NCBI GenBank assembly: GCA_022495005.1
Contig: JAGYXB010001352.1
Span: 124,001-188,000 of the forward strand
Length of the DNA: 64,000 nucleotides
From: Rhyacophila brunnea
Lineage: Eukaryota > Arthropoda > Insecta > Trichoptera > Rhyacophilidae
Direction of reading: 5' to 3'
Position numbers and translations under genes: made by a program. The notes beneath the pieces were generated by a model. That model saw nothing but the letters and a program-made list of their open reading frames with translations. It had not been told where the DNA came from and ran no database searches. Shown in pieces: positions 1 through 11,439 of this stretch. How positions within the stretch are numbered: the first letter of the stretch is position 1; the number at the start of each line of letters is the position of its first letter.

Positions 1-647
1 TGAAAATATTATTGTCAAAAAATATTATTTATTACAGTAACTGACAAGTAGGTAGTGTAATGGCATATGTACGAACGTTGTTTTAGTAAGAAATTAGTAT
101 TATTCACAAACATAGGTTATTTTAGATTACAATTACGTGAAACATTTTCCCCAATTTTATTATTCCAAAAATGTTTTTTAAAAAACTTTTTAGTATTGTT
201 TCTTAATTCAAATAGATAATGTATCGCGCCGTATCTTTAAAATAATATTTTTTTATCTTTTTTTAATCCTACTCTGTTTTGATGAGCTAGTTACAATAGT
301 TCGGTACTCTGATTGCATACATAAGGTTATAAGTGCTGTTTACACAATTTTACAGGAGACCAAAAACAAAGTTTTGAAATCAGTCTGACATGGGTTAGTT
401 TATAAGATATTTTGAAATATTTTTTTATCAAAATAAGCGGAATTAGCATTCCCACACAAACGTCAAATCATTTCTTTTAAAAAGATTATTGTTTTATTTA
501 TCTTGCATTTTAAGCAGATACATATATCATTTTGCCATATCAACTATTTTTCCGGATATCTTTTAACGTTACTTCGTGACTAATAAAGTTGCAGCTGTAA
601 TATTTTGCCACATCAAAGAATATATAATTTGGAACATGGAAGAAAAC
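1..647. other. No recognised feature
   Basis: AT-rich sequence up to the TTAA foldback. I see no ORF of note, no RNA gene and no repeat shared with the rest of the window. Confidence 0.5.
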
Positions 648-651
648 TTAA

Positions 652-2044
652 CGGCCCACGTGCTCGTCGTAGGTCAAAATTGAGTTTTTATTGTATTTTC
701 AAACCATGATCCTGGACACTCCTTAAACGTTGTAGATAATCTATTTATATAATTTTGAAGCCTTATTATCCTTTATAGTTATTTTAAACATTTGATGACT
801 GCATAAAGTATTTTTGTTACATAAAATAGTATTCTTTTAAACCTCTCGCTCTAATGTTTTAGAATATAGTCATATTTCGGTACATAACTGTGCAGTGGTG
901 TTAAGATTTTTTACATTTATTAATTTTTAAACGCATTTATAAAACCATTAGTATAATTTATTACGAGATAATTTTTGTAAAATATTCACGATAAAAAATT
1001 ATATTGATAATCTCTGTGATCCCAAATTTGACAAGAATTAGGCATTTTATTATTCAAAAAATCGGCAAGATTAACACATTTGAAGATGATTCTAAAGATA
1101 TTTATTATAAGCTATGTCTTTGACCATTCAAGTTTGATAAACATCTTATGAATAATGATTGCTTTATAATAATTATTGACCTAAGAATAAGGTAGTGTTT
1201 TTTTGAAATACGCCATTTCTTTTGTCATTCCCCAGTAGTTAAGCTACAACATACGGCCGTAGCCATAAATTAACAAACTATAATTAAAGTAGGGAGTAAA
1301 ATGATATTGACGCGCGTGTTTGAACATGTACCGTTTAAAAAAAAATAAAAAAAAATTCGGTTAGGTACATGTTCAAACACGCGCGTTAACATAATTTTAC
1401 TCCCTACTTTAATTATAGTTTGTCATTTTATGGCTACGGCCGTATGTTGTAGCTTAACCACTAGGGAATGACAAAAGAAATGGCGTATTTCAAAAAAACA
1501 CTACCTTATTCTTAGGTCAATAATTATTATAAAGCAATCATTATTCATAATATGTTTATTACACTTCAATGGTCAAAGACATAGCTTATAATAAGTATCT
1601 TTAGAATCATCTTCAAATGTGTTAATCTTGCCGATTTTTTGAATAATAAAATGCCTAATTCTTGTCAAATTTGGGATCACAGAGATTATCAATATAATTT
1701 TTTATCGTGAATATTTTACAAAAATTATCTCGTAATAAATTATACTAATGGTTTTATAAATGCGTTTAAAAATTAATAAACGTAAAAAATCTTAACACCA
1801 CTGCACAGTTATGTACCGAAATATGACTATATTCTAAAACATTAGAGCGAGAGGTTTAAAAAGAATACTATTTATGTAACAAAAATACTTTATGCAGTCA
1901 TCAAATGTTTAAAATAACTATAAAGGATAATAAGGCTTCAAAATTATATAAATAGATTATATCCAACGTTTAAGGAGTGTCCAGGATCATGGTTTGAAAA
2001 TACAATAAAAACTCAATTTTGACCTTCGACGAGCATGTCCCCCC
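652..2044. mobile_element. TTAA-flanked foldback element, copy A (long-TIR MITE)
   Basis: A 1393-bp element made almost entirely of one inverted repeat. The left arm is 652-1332 and the right arm 1364-2044, about 681 bp each, with a 31-bp A-rich loop at 1333-1363. The arms match throughout with only scattered mismatches. It is bounded by TTAA at 648-651 and 2045-2048, the target duplication used by piggyBac-type transposases. The left end reads CGGCCCACGTGCTC and the right end, read inward, GGGGGGACATGCTC. There is no coding capacity, so it must move in trans. Three relatives lie in this window (26690-27059, 40923-41201, 60163-60730). The superfamily is inferred from the target site only; the ends do not match a piggyBac end I know. 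Confidence 0.85.
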
Positions 2045-2048
2045 TTAA

Positions 2049-2519
2049 AAAGTGAAAAAATCTGTGGTTACAAACGTCTGCCATCACAGTACCGAGTTCT
2101 TAAATACAATTGTGAGAAAAAAACGGTAGTGTACAGCTTAACTAATTTGGAAAACGCTGGCTTACATTATGCATTTCGATTTGCATAAAGTCTCCTCTGA
2201 ATATTCAATTGATAGTACTGTATCGCGTGAATTCGTAAATTATTCGTAAGGCCATAATTTTGATAATAGGGTCGAATTGTACACAGCTGAATTCGTACCG
2301 TTAATTGCCAATGAATCCCTCTGGGACAATAAAATTAACCGCTCTGTACAACGTTTAAATTGAAATTCAATTAAATTTTGATTGTTTTATATGGTCAATA
2401 ACAATATAAGTAATGTCTTTTATTGTACAAAATGACACTATAAATTATATCAAATTCTACAGGTTGGTTGTTGACGATAGCTCTTTCGGTTGGCACACCA
2501 TTATCAATACTATGAATAT
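2049..2519. other. No recognised feature
   Basis: AT-rich unique sequence between the TTAA foldback and a solo hAT-like end. I see nothing in it. Confidence 0.4.
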
Positions 2520-2625
2520 CAGTAGCGAAGGGTGGAGGTAGGCTGTTAAGTTCTGCCATAAATAGTGCACATTAAACTTTATTAGTCATACGTATTTGTT
2601 TTTATTGAACTAAAGCTACACTTTA
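2520..2625 (+). repeat. Solo left end of CAGTGGCG-type hAT-like repeat
   Basis: Begins CAGTAGCGAAGGGTGGAGG and continues through a body (GGCTGTTAAG, then CATAAATAGTGCACATTAAAC) shared with 6280-6906, 52930-53107 and 63932-64000. No matching right end follows, so it is truncated or interrupted by the SINE pair downstream. Confidence 0.6.
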
Positions 2626-2640
2626 CAGATTGTGTCGGTT

Positions 2641-2660
2641 AGTTTTTTTTTTTTTTTTTT
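2641..2660. repeat. Poly-T tract
   Basis: A run of about 18 T bases. It may be the A-tail of the minus-strand SINE at 2670-2860 or a simple repeat. Confidence 0.7.
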
Positions 2661-2664
2661 AATA

Positions 2665-3060
2665 TTTGTCAATCAATGAATAATGATGAATACAAGATTT
2701 TGAATATGTAACATACCATCTATTGAACATACATAACTTGAAAACATCTCAGATATATATATATATATATATATACCCACTAGAAAAAATCATATTTGAA
2801 TAAAATGCGAAGCTCGACGGGATTTGAACCAGTATAATCACTGGTATCGCGCCAACTGTTGCAAAGCATTTCATGTATGACCTACTAGTTTAAATTGTCG
2901 CAATTAGACAGGACGCTCGTAGCATAATTGGTTAATGCAAAAGTTGGCGCGATACCAGTGGTTATACGGGTTCAAATCCCGTCGAGCTTCGTATTTTATT
3001 CAATGTTTGGGTGGGAGATGTTTTCAAGTTATGTATGTTTAACAATAATTATTGTAACCC
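2665..3060. repeat. Head-to-head pair of tRNA-derived SINEs (family S2)
   Basis: Two S2 copies in opposite orientation share the tRNA-like region. The left arm (about 2690-2865) is minus-strand and the right arm (2912-3060) plus-strand. Both carry the 3' half of the same tRNA head (GGCGCGATACCAGTG) and the family tail (GATGTTTTCAAGTTATGTATG). A (TA)n tract at 2755-2774 sits in the left tail. Other S2 copies lie at 11440-11620, 18119-18237, 19345-19610, 27475-27560, 50774-50880, 52550-52925, 54275-54400 and 59480-59660. Confidence 0.75.
2912..2990 (+). repeat. tRNA-like cloverleaf (S2 SINE head)
   Basis: The T arm is perfect: ACGGG, loop TTCAAAT, CCCGT. The D arm pairs GCAT with ATGC around AATTGGTTA. 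The acceptor ends GACGCTC and GAGCTTC pair at six of seven positions. The anticodon stem GTTGG/CCAGT needs two wobble pairs, and its loop CGCGATA lacks the usual U33. This fits a SINE head with internal pol III A and B boxes better than a working tRNA. The related heads at 52741-52816 and 50774-50850 support that. Confidence 0.65.
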
Positions 3061-3808
3061 GGCACAATTCAAGAAATTACGAAGATGCTTTCCGTCACAT
3101 CTTCTGTTTTAATCTCCATGGCATAGAAATTAATTTTACAGTATACTAGGAACTACTTACTTCGTCAAACGAGTGTTAATCATCAATTATAAATTCGAGA
3201 GGCCCTACGATGATATTTTTTTTTACAAAAAAATGTGAATGTAGGCTTCTTCACTAACTGCGCATGTGAAAATGAAATCGGAGCGGGTAGATTATATACT
3301 TAAACGCCCGACAATCCATTGTGTAAATTTTCCGGAAAATCGTCATGAACTTTTTCCGCGATGAAAAGCGCCCGCAAACTTATGATAAAAGATTGCGGCG
3401 AGTGCTGGGACGATCGCCCCGCCAGTCTCCACCACCATTAGGCGAGAGAGTGAATATAAATTAATTTTACTCCAACTTTCGTAGGAGGGGGAGGGGGCTA
3501 ATGGATCTTTTTAATTCTACCGAATGAATAAATGCCAGTATCTATCTATCCAAGTAAAGATCTGGCAGAATTCTTTAAAGAAAAAAACTAATTTGATTTA
3601 GTTATATTGTGTAGTTTTTCTTATTTAAATTTTCTTTACTTAGTTGAGATATTCAGATTAGGTACTGTATATTTTACTCAACAATGGGAACGCGATGGGA
3701 ATTGTCGCAGTGGTTTCTATCGGGAGATCTTTTCGTTGTGGGGGCTCTAGTTTTTGGGATAAAGTGCGATCACTCAACCTAAGTACAATGTAACCTACCT
3801 ATTGCTAA
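3061..3808. other. No recognised gene; GC-richer patch
   Basis: 3270-3500 is richer in GC than its surroundings and not seen elsewhere in the window. There is no convincing ORF, RNA gene or repeat. Confidence 0.4.
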
Positions 3809-4254
3809 GTACACACGCACGTTCTTGCTCGATGGTTTTACGTTCATTCGAACATGTGTCAACGTGTGTACCATCTCGCTCTATGCTTTTTGTTCGATAT
3901 CTGGCCAACGGCTCGATGCGAAAAATATGCAAGGTCCGTAAGTGCTCAGCCGTAGTGGTTTGGTGGGCGCGGCGCGGCGGCGTCTTGCAAAACTCAAACG
4001 TATAACCGTGTGTGAAATGTTCGTAGACAGTGTCTTTTTTGGGGCATAATACACACGGTTATACGTTTGAGTTTCGTAAGAAGCCGCCGCACCGCGCCCA
4101 CCAAACCACTACGGCCGAGCACTAATTCTTGCTCGATGCTCGACTGAGCGTCTTATGTCGAGCTGCTCTAGCGTGTGGACGCAACGACGAACATGCTTGC
4201 AAGTCAACGCGTTCGATCGAGTGAAACCGTCGAGCAAGAACGTGCGTGGATACT
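3809..4254. mobile_element. Nested foldback element
   Basis: Two inverted repeats, one inside the other. The outer arms are 3809-3870 and 4195-4254, sharing CACGCACGTTCTTGCTCGA. The inner arms are 3941-4013 and 4051-4123, GC-rich, matching over about 73 bp, with a spacer of about 37 bp. No coding capacity. The inner hairpin could be a later insertion or part of one long terminal inverted repeat. I see no clear target duplication. Confidence 0.6.
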
Positions 4255-4270
4255 AGGCTTAATAGTGTAT

Positions 4271-4338
4271 GCAGCTTTCGTGGTGCAGTACGCGCTGGCC
4301 TTCCTTCTGGGAGGGTCGGGTTCGATCCAGATGAGGAC
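4271..4338 (+). repeat. Possible tRNA-derived fragment
   Basis: TGGTGCAGTACGCGCTGG resembles a pol III A box and GGTTCGATCC a B box at normal spacing, but the acceptor and anticodon stems do not form well. It may be a decayed SINE head. Confidence 0.3.
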
Positions 4339-4770
4339 ACAATATATTTATCTAATTTTCTCGAAGCTTGGGTGTTTGAGATTCTTCAAATTATTAACAA
4401 ACCACCTTGTACGAAAAAGCAAGGGCATGGTTTAAAAAACAACCTAATATTGCAGATGTGACGGGGCAGAGCGAAAAGTGCGTGAGCGGCACAGTTTATC
4501 GCAGTTTTTATTATTATTCCAAACGATTATTTATGATCATTTTACCTAACACGTGACTTACGCCATCCACCCCATCACTTTCACAGAAGACGTCATCTAT
4601 ACTATAGTAGAGTGCCCCAAAATCTTAGGTTTGTCTTACATACCATATTCACCACATTTCCAATCATTTTTAACTACTTTTTTCGCTCATAGTGTAACCA
4701 AATGTATCGTATGAGTTCATATAACATTAAGAAAAAAGATAAGGGCGACAAAGCGCTCCTTCCACTTGGG

Positions 4771-5170
4771 GGTAGTCAATTTTTTTATACCTACCGCCCA
4801 CTTTTGTATCTCTGTTAGTAGTAAAATTTTATAACCGCCCACCGGTTCCACAGTAATGGTGATTTATAAAGTAGGAAAGTAACTTAACTTTACTTTATAA
4901 AATTTATTAAGTAGAGTCACAGCAAGTTAAAGCATATACCTAATAATAATTACTTACGAAATACTTACAGACTTTCGCTAAGTTTGGCATAATAAATCTT
5001 TACAAAACAACTTACTGTAGTGTAGGACGATACAAATAGTATATTTTCTGAAATTTAAATTGTCGCGGGGAATTTTTTGAAAAGATAATGAAAACGTTTT
5101 TAAAACCTCTACCGCCCACTATGAAAGCTGGGACGCACACTAGTGGGCGGTAGGGACCAGGTTGACTACC
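4771..5170. mobile_element. TIR element with CCGCCCAC motifs
   Basis: The ends read GGTAGTCAA on both strands, followed within 20 bp by CTACCGCCCAC. TACCGCCCAC or AACCGCCCAC also recurs at about 4833 and 5109, so each end carries a pair of these motifs. About 400 bp, no ORF. No clean target duplication was found, so the class is open. Confidence 0.5.
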
Positions 5171-6271
5171 TAGCAGCTAGATGAACGAGTCAAATCAAGA
5201 GCGCCACGAGTTTTCCACTGATACTGATTGCCGAGACGGGTGGTCAAGCTGTGAAGAAAGCTACCTGAAAACTAAATCATCCGGGAAGAGAACGAATGTG
5301 AGAATGACAAGGGTAGTTACAATTGAGAGGGGTGCGAATTATGCGTTATTGCACTAACCGTAAAAACAAATCGGAAAAAATATTTTTACTGTACGGTACT
5401 TGAATTCCGGGGAATGTGCTTTATCAAGCTTTTAAACTATTACGCTTTTTATACAATTATTTCATTAGGCTAATTTTGACAATGAACCAATTCGTAGAAT
5501 TACATTGTATCGTAAGTAGTTTCATAAGTCTGTTAGGAACACCTTGTATATAATATAAGAAATTCATTTTATAAACAAATCCTTATTTTGGATACTTTAT
5601 TTAATCTTCCAAGAAAATTGTTATTTTTCTTGAATAAATTGTAACAAATTCTCGGAAAATATGCTCGTACGTAGAACGTAGGTAATCATAATAATGTTAT
5701 TTTGTTAGGAAATCTAACTAAAAACTCGTAGTCGTAGAATGTGTACTGTAAGATTTATGGGCATATATTATATTGATAGATCGCGATACTGCGTGACCTA
5801 TTTTCTGTTAGATGTGTGCGATAAGCCTTATAGTAATAGAAAAAGGCAATTTTTTTGTGTACTAACATCACACCATCACCGTATTTGCGTAAGAATTCTC
5901 TTCTCAAAATGACTGTCGCCTTTATAGTTAGGTAATAGGTCGGCCTTTAGTAAATAATTAGTTTTCGAAAACCTGCCCACCTGCCCCAATTTGATTAGAA
6001 ATAAATTATAAACACACTTTTTTTTATTTTTAGTAGAAAATTCGCTTCCCTACTCCAATCGACACATTGCGTTGTTTCAAAATCTTCTCATTTTGTTTCT
6101 TTTGAACTCCGTGGACATGAAGATTGTAGGCATTTATCAGTCTTTCGGTTTGTCACAATCTTATTGTTTGGACTCTCATTGAGTGCATCCTCATGGTTTA
6201 GAGTCTTAGACATTGCGTAGAGGTCCAGTGTCGAGTCTTCACTCTTCATATTATGATATCATATGTAGTAG
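5171..6271. other. No recognised gene
   Basis: AT-rich sequence. The only hint of structure is AGGAACACCTTGTATATA near 5536, which resembles solo ends of insect Tc1/mariner elements. I found no partner end. Confidence 0.4.
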
Positions 6272-6279
6272 GTAGGTAC

Positions 6280-6906
6280 CAGTGGCGAAGGGTGGATGTA
6301 GGCTATATCCGACATAAATGGTGCACATTAAAATTTTCAGTCAAACGTATTTATTTTCATTGAACTAAAACCAAAATGTGTAGATAGCGTTAGTTTTAAA
6401 AATGCAATTAAACTCTACCCTGCCTAATCCAAGCCGTAGTAGATAATAGTAAAAAAATATTCGTTTATCTATTCGATATAAATTATCTAAAATTATACCA
6501 TTAAACCATACATACTTTTGGATATTTTATAGATAGAGGAATTTTTTTTATCGATTGTGGTTTGGCTTAACCAGGGCTTATTGAATTAAAAAAACTGACC
6601 AACATCATCTGTAATATTATGTATTCTTAAATAAATGGATACTAAATAAGTATGACTTAAAAGTATGTACTATTTTTGTCGGATCGCCCATACCAAACCT
6701 AAACAAATATGGGTTGGTTTAGCCAGTATTTAATAATTAAATATTTAATAATAAATAAAAATTATTGAATTTGAAAAAAAAAACTAACCTGCATCATCTG
6801 CCAATTGTATTCATATTTCATTAATAACAAATAAGTATGACTGACAAAATTTAGTTTCCACTGTTTATGTCGAACCTTAACAGCCCACCTCAACCCCTCG
6901 CCACTG
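6280..6906. mobile_element. Nonautonomous hAT-like element (CAGTGGCG ends)
   Basis: Left end CAGTGGCGAAGGGTGGATG; right end, read inward, CAGTGGCGAGGGGTTGAGG. The similarity continues inward over roughly 100 bp. The 8 bp outside each end are GTAGGTAC (6272-6279) and GCAGGTAC (6907-6914), seven of eight matching, as expected for an aged hAT target duplication. 627 bp, no transposase. Truncated relatives lie at 2520, 53107 and 63932. Confidence 0.75.
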
Positions 6907-6917
6907 GCAGGTACATT

Positions 6918-7160
6918 TCGTCGGCAATACTGCAAGAACACTAATTATCTTGAATTGTGCAAATTTAGAGGAGAGACAAAAAACCATTTTTCTACCGAAA
7001 TATAAAACTTAGAAATATAAAATAGCTTATAAATAAATCTTCCAAAGAAACTATATTTTAAAGTTCTAAGTTTTATATTCTTGTAGAAAAATGGTTTTTT
7101 GTCTCTCTTGTAAAATTTGCGCAATTCAGGATATAAGTGTTTTTGCAGTATTGGTGACGA
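6918..7160. mobile_element. Foldback MITE
   Basis: The left arm 6918-7016 and right arm 7062-7160 are inverted copies (both hold CAAAAAACCATTTTTCTAC), with a loop of about 45 bp. An open frame of about 100 codons on the minus strand exists only because it runs through both arms; I do not regard it as a gene. Confidence 0.65.
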
Positions 7161-7316
7161 CTTTAAATTTCCAACACTAGATTTAATACTAATAAATGGC
7201 AATAAACTGTGTTCCTTATCATGGTACATTTGCTGTTTTTGAGTACACATTTTGTCTGAATATACTTAAAGGCGAATTCCATGTCGTAAAAAATGATCCA
7301 AATGGAGCAGTACAAA

Positions 7317-7995
7317 CAGTGACGTCCCGTGGGGGTAGGCAGATTGAGCGTCGCTTGGGGGCGACATTAACTTGAAGGGCGGCAAATCGAGGAGAATCAT
7401 TTCTGATATATAGAAATATGTACCTATACTACCTATACTATGTAATAACAAAAATATATTTTCATTAATTATTCAGCTTACTGGTTGGAAACAAAATGTA
7501 TTAATTAACATAAAAAGTTTTACAGTAGGTACTATATTTTTTTTGTCGGCTCGCGATGTCTAATTTACTCAGTTGTCCTTGGACGTCACGTCCTTGATGA
7601 CCAGCAATGAGACATGCAGATTTGCGAATTATATTTGAATTATAGTTAGGTATATAATTACCTAATAAATTGATCCAAATATTTTTGCCGATTATTCCCA
7701 AGTTTTGAAAGTTGTATAAAAGTGTATCTTTAAATGAATCTGAAACCGTGGACTAGCAATATTGTCTATTGAAGTATAGATGGCATTTAAATAGGATTTA
7801 GTGATACATATATAATTGTTTTTTTTTCTATGTGCTTTTATGGATACCTCGCATAGTATATAATTTGTTAGTAATGTATCCATACAACACATTACTTAGA
7901 TATTGGAGTCATGAAAGGATGATACAAAATACTGTAAAAAATGGGGCGGCATTTTGGTATTGCCTAGAGCGACATTTTGTCTAGGGACGTCACTG
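7317..7995. mobile_element. Nonautonomous hAT element with perfect 8-bp TSD
   Basis: The ends are CAGTGACGTCCC and its inverted copy, 12 bp perfect. AGTACAAA is present exactly at 7309-7316 and 7996-8003. Near each end is a GGGCGGCA or GGGGCGGC motif and a CGACATT motif. 679 bp with no transposase reading frame. A different subfamily from the 6280-6906 element. Confidence 0.85.
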
Positions 7996-8003
7996 AGTAC
8001 AAA

Positions 8004-8608
8004 ACTTAAATCAATTACAATTTGAATACTAACCTTGATTCATAGACGACGTTAGAATCTCTGCAATGAATAAATGTTCTTGTGTATTCGACCTTGAATG
8101 AAAAGTAATTGAATTAAAATTTTAAAATCGTTATCACTGTAGCAGCGCGAGACATGCATTGTGTAAAAAGATAGGTTTATCTGAATTTTAGATTTCCTTT
8201 GGGATTCGATAAAATGACAGATCTTCGCAGCGCTCGCGGGAATTTGTATTTAAAAATCCCGCTTCCGATTTTCCGGAGTACATTTTTAAACAAATTTCCG
8301 CGCAATTAGTTCGTTCGCTTTAATTAGGGCCGCAATTAAATCACCGATACTGAAACTTTCCGAAACTGAAATCTCACGACGCCTCTTCCCAAACTTTTCA
8401 GTGGGCGGATGGGTGATTAGGTGCGGTAGGGGTAGCTAGGTTCCCGGAACAAGATTTAATTTCCTGTAATCGAGAGAGGAATGTCGCGTTTGCACTTTTC
8501 GCGAGGAGATAACTTTGAGTTGGAAACTGGTCGTGTTATTGCATTTCACAGTGAAGGCTTAACGCTGTAGGGGTAGCCAATTGCTGAAAAAAGGGTTACA
8601 TGTGAGTT
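8004..8608. other. GC-richer unique island, no gene
   Basis: 8220-8540 has more GC than the surroundings, stretches such as GGGCCGCAATTAAATCACCG, and no repeat signature. There is no ORF. It could be a conserved non-coding or regulatory block; that is inference. Confidence 0.35.
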
Positions 8609-8993
8609 GTACGTAAAAAAATTCACCGTGGCACAGTTCGCCGTGAGCTTTCTTATCGGAAAGAGATGACCGTATAAGTACTATACGGTCTCTAATTTTA
8701 TTAGATTCAATACGAACATTAATTCAATTGTTATAGCTAATTTTGGCAAAATTCATGCATTCAAGAATGAATACCTATCCTAACCTAACCTATCAAATAA
8801 TCAAGTATATCAAAATTTGTTTATTGCTGGCTTTCTATAAAGTGTAAACCGACAAGAACCGTTTTTTATTTAGACATCAATTTTATGTCAGTACTATACG
8901 ACCCAAAAAGATTGAACGGTCTTTAATATACGGCCATATATTTCCGATACAACATTTCACGGTGAAGTGTGATACGGCGAACTCCATACGTAC
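8609..8993. mobile_element. Degenerate TIR element (GTACGTA ends)
   Basis: The terminal GTACGTA/TACGTAC is followed on both sides by CACCGTG, TTCGCCGT, TATCGGAAA and CCGTATA blocks in broadly matching order over about 80 bp. The left arm also holds a small hairpin, GACCGTATAAGTACTATACGGTC (in two halves around AAGTA, 8668-8691). No ORF. An 18-bp CCTAA-like run lies at 8775-8795. Confidence 0.5.
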
Positions 8994-9018
8994 AAGTACG
9001 GAAGAAAAGGGTTGAAAC

Positions 9019-9236
9019 CAGTGATGGTTGCCATCTTTTTCTATGTTGATTATAGTACAAAAGGGTAAAAATTATAGTATTTCAGAAAAAACTATAGTAT
9101 AGGAACATTTTTCGTCTCGAATCCTTCAAAATTATAGTATTTTTGTGATATTTGCGTAAAATTATAGTATTTTACATTTTTTGCGGATTCGAATTTATAG
9201 TATTGTACTATAATTATAGTACGGTTGGCAACACTG
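9019..9236. mobile_element. hAT-like MITE rich in TATAGTA motifs
   Basis: Left end CAGTGATGGTTGCCA; right end, read inward, CAGTGTTGCCAACCG. Flanking 8-mers GTTGAAAC (9011-9018) and GTTGATAC (9237-9244) match at seven of eight positions. The 218-bp body holds seven TATAGTA motifs, most in the context AAATTATAGTATTT. No coding sequence. Confidence 0.75.
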
Positions 9237-9244
9237 GTTGATAC

Positions 9245-10000
9245 CATCACCAAAGGAATATTAAAGAAAATTTGTGGAGTTTTACTGCATTTGCATTCAA
9301 AACTAGGTCTTGCTTTAGAGTAGAAACTATATTATGTTCTGTAAACAATGTGCGTGATAGGCACATACGACAAAGGTCAAACATTTTTTTACCCATTCTA
9401 GATTATAAATAAACACTCATAGTAAATTACGTACGTATATTTTACCTTTATAAAACCATTTTATATAACTCTCGTCATTCAAAAAGATATCGATTTTATA
9501 TTTCCGTCTGTTAATACTAACACAAAATGATAGTTTTAATTAAAACTGACCGTTGATTGGTTTGTGCTTACAATAATACTTTTCTTCTATATACATAAAA
9601 AAAATGTCACTGGTATTAGAATAACGCATTCGGCAGCACTAGTACTTAGTATTCGAAATGTCTACGGGTCAATGCCTTTAAATTTTATTTCATTTGTCGC
9701 TTAAATCATGGGCCATAGAGCATACGTTTGTGGCATTTAGCTCGGTCTATCATCACGTAGATCGTTTCTGTAGCGCCGTTGCAGGGTTTAGAGGTATTTC
9801 GATAGTGAGGATTGTAGGTAGTTGTCAAGCTTATCATAAAAAATGAATACTTAAGTACATTTTATTCCGAGATGGAGTTCCTGAGTCGTCTATTAAGTTT
9901 TTATTTGTTCAAATAAACTGTGTATGAATCCGAAGTACGAGATGCAAATGACACTGGGAATGCCTGAGAATGTGCTCCGAAAGGGAAGATATGCACAAGT
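9245..10000. other. No recognised gene
   Basis: AT-rich until about 9720. From 9930 the sequence (TGCCTGAGAATGT) resembles units inside the next inverted repeat, so that element may start earlier than drawn. Confidence 0.4.
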
Positions 10001-11437
10001 CGGTCCAACGGTCCGTCTGACCTGGTCGCGACAAAGGCCAATTTTGTAGCGTTTAAAAAAATTGTGGCGTCTTATTGCTGACGTGAAGATCTCTTTATAT
10101 ATTTTTCTATGTCTGTATTGTTTTGGCTTTATTTTTTGTACTAGGTATATATTTTTTAATTAGAATCTTTTATTTTTGTTAGTTCACCGTGATCCTCACT
10201 CCCATGGACACTTTTCCATCAGAAAGTCTCTATAAACTCAGTCAAAGCACACTTGACTGCGTGGCGACCTCAGTCTTGGGTATCTGCTCCTGAGAATTTC
10301 CCAGGCGTAATAAACTGCTGCTGCATCACCACCAAATGTTAGGGCCTCGTGACTTAAGACCGAGGTGGTGCGGGGTCGGTTGGTTTCGAGGTGTCGATGT
10401 TTTTATTGTCTTAACAATATATACATAATGGTTTTGAATCTAGCCAACTTTTTTACAACACGTAAATACTTATTAAAACATATATAATACAATCATTATA
10501 TGGCGCACTTATTAATTTAAAAAATAGTTGGTGCGGCTCTCGGTCCACACTCTATATACCCCTGCATCAAAATATCCTATTAAACTTTTCAGATACTACA
10601 TATTTCAGGCTTCGCTCGAGGGCCAATGCTTATTGCCGCTCCGCGTATATCGCGTTATTGTACGCTACCAACAATAAAACAATAATTTAATTTATTACCA
10701 CTGGCGGTGGAATTTAGTTGGCCGACTCATAACATAATTGCGATTTCGTACTTTTTGTTTAGAAACTTGCTAGACAGTTTTTATTGGCTCTACAATGTGA
10801 ATTGATATTAGATTGCTTTCCATTTTTCATAATAATAAAAGTGAAAATTCAATATTACTGTAATGGACGGCATATTAAATTAGTAATGGAGATGTAGTAT
10901 TTCCAGCCAATGTGACCTACGTAATAATTCTCTCCAAACTACCCGCCCCGCAGCACATTCGGTCTCAATCAAGCGTATCACTAAGTTTGATATGAAGTAT
11001 CAGCAGTTGTTTATGTCTGACAATGCCTCAGGAGCAGATGCACCTATGTAATAATTCTCGCCAAACCAACCGCCCCGCACCACATTCGGTCTCAATCAAG
11101 CGTATCACTACGTTCGGTATGAAGCATCAGCGACTGTTTATGCCTGAGAATGTCTCACGAGTAGATGCCTAAGACTGAGGTCGCCACGCACTCAAGTGTG
11201 CTTTGACTGAGTTTATTGCGACTTAAGTGCCCATGGAAAATAGGAGCACGGTGAGTTAACAAAAATAAATGATTGTAAATAATAATTAACATATAATTTG
11301 TAAAAACAATATTGACATACTAAACTATGTGAAGAGATCTTCATGCTAGTAATCAGAAGCAGCAATTTTTTTTAAAGCAATATAGTTGGCCTTTGTGGCG
11401 ACCAGGTCAGACAGCGTGATGGGTCCAATACCTGGTT
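10001..11437. mobile_element. Large inverted-repeat element with diverged arms
   Basis: The left arm (about 10001-10393) and right arm (about 11050-11437) align in inverted orientation through CTGACCTGGTCGC, AAAGGCCAA, TCACCGTG, CTCAGTCAAAGCACACTTGA and GTGGCGACCTCAGTCTT, with gaps. The centre is about 650 bp of AT-rich, apparently unique DNA. The inner end of the right arm is duplicated (next entry). No ORF that resembles a transposase. No target duplication is clear. Confidence 0.6.
10917..11170. repeat. Two-copy tandem repeat of about 127 bp
   Basis: Both units hold CGCCCCGCA then ACATTCGGTCTCAATCAAGC then GCGTATCACTA, then a TATGAAG block and an AGATGC end. The second unit continues into the right arm of the inverted repeat. 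A looser relative lies at 9937-9990. Confidence 0.7.
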
Positions 11438-11439
11438 TG

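Noticed and set aside
6945..7250. 101-codon minus-strand open frame
   Set aside because: It reads through both arms of a foldback, so it is a by-product of the inverted repeat.
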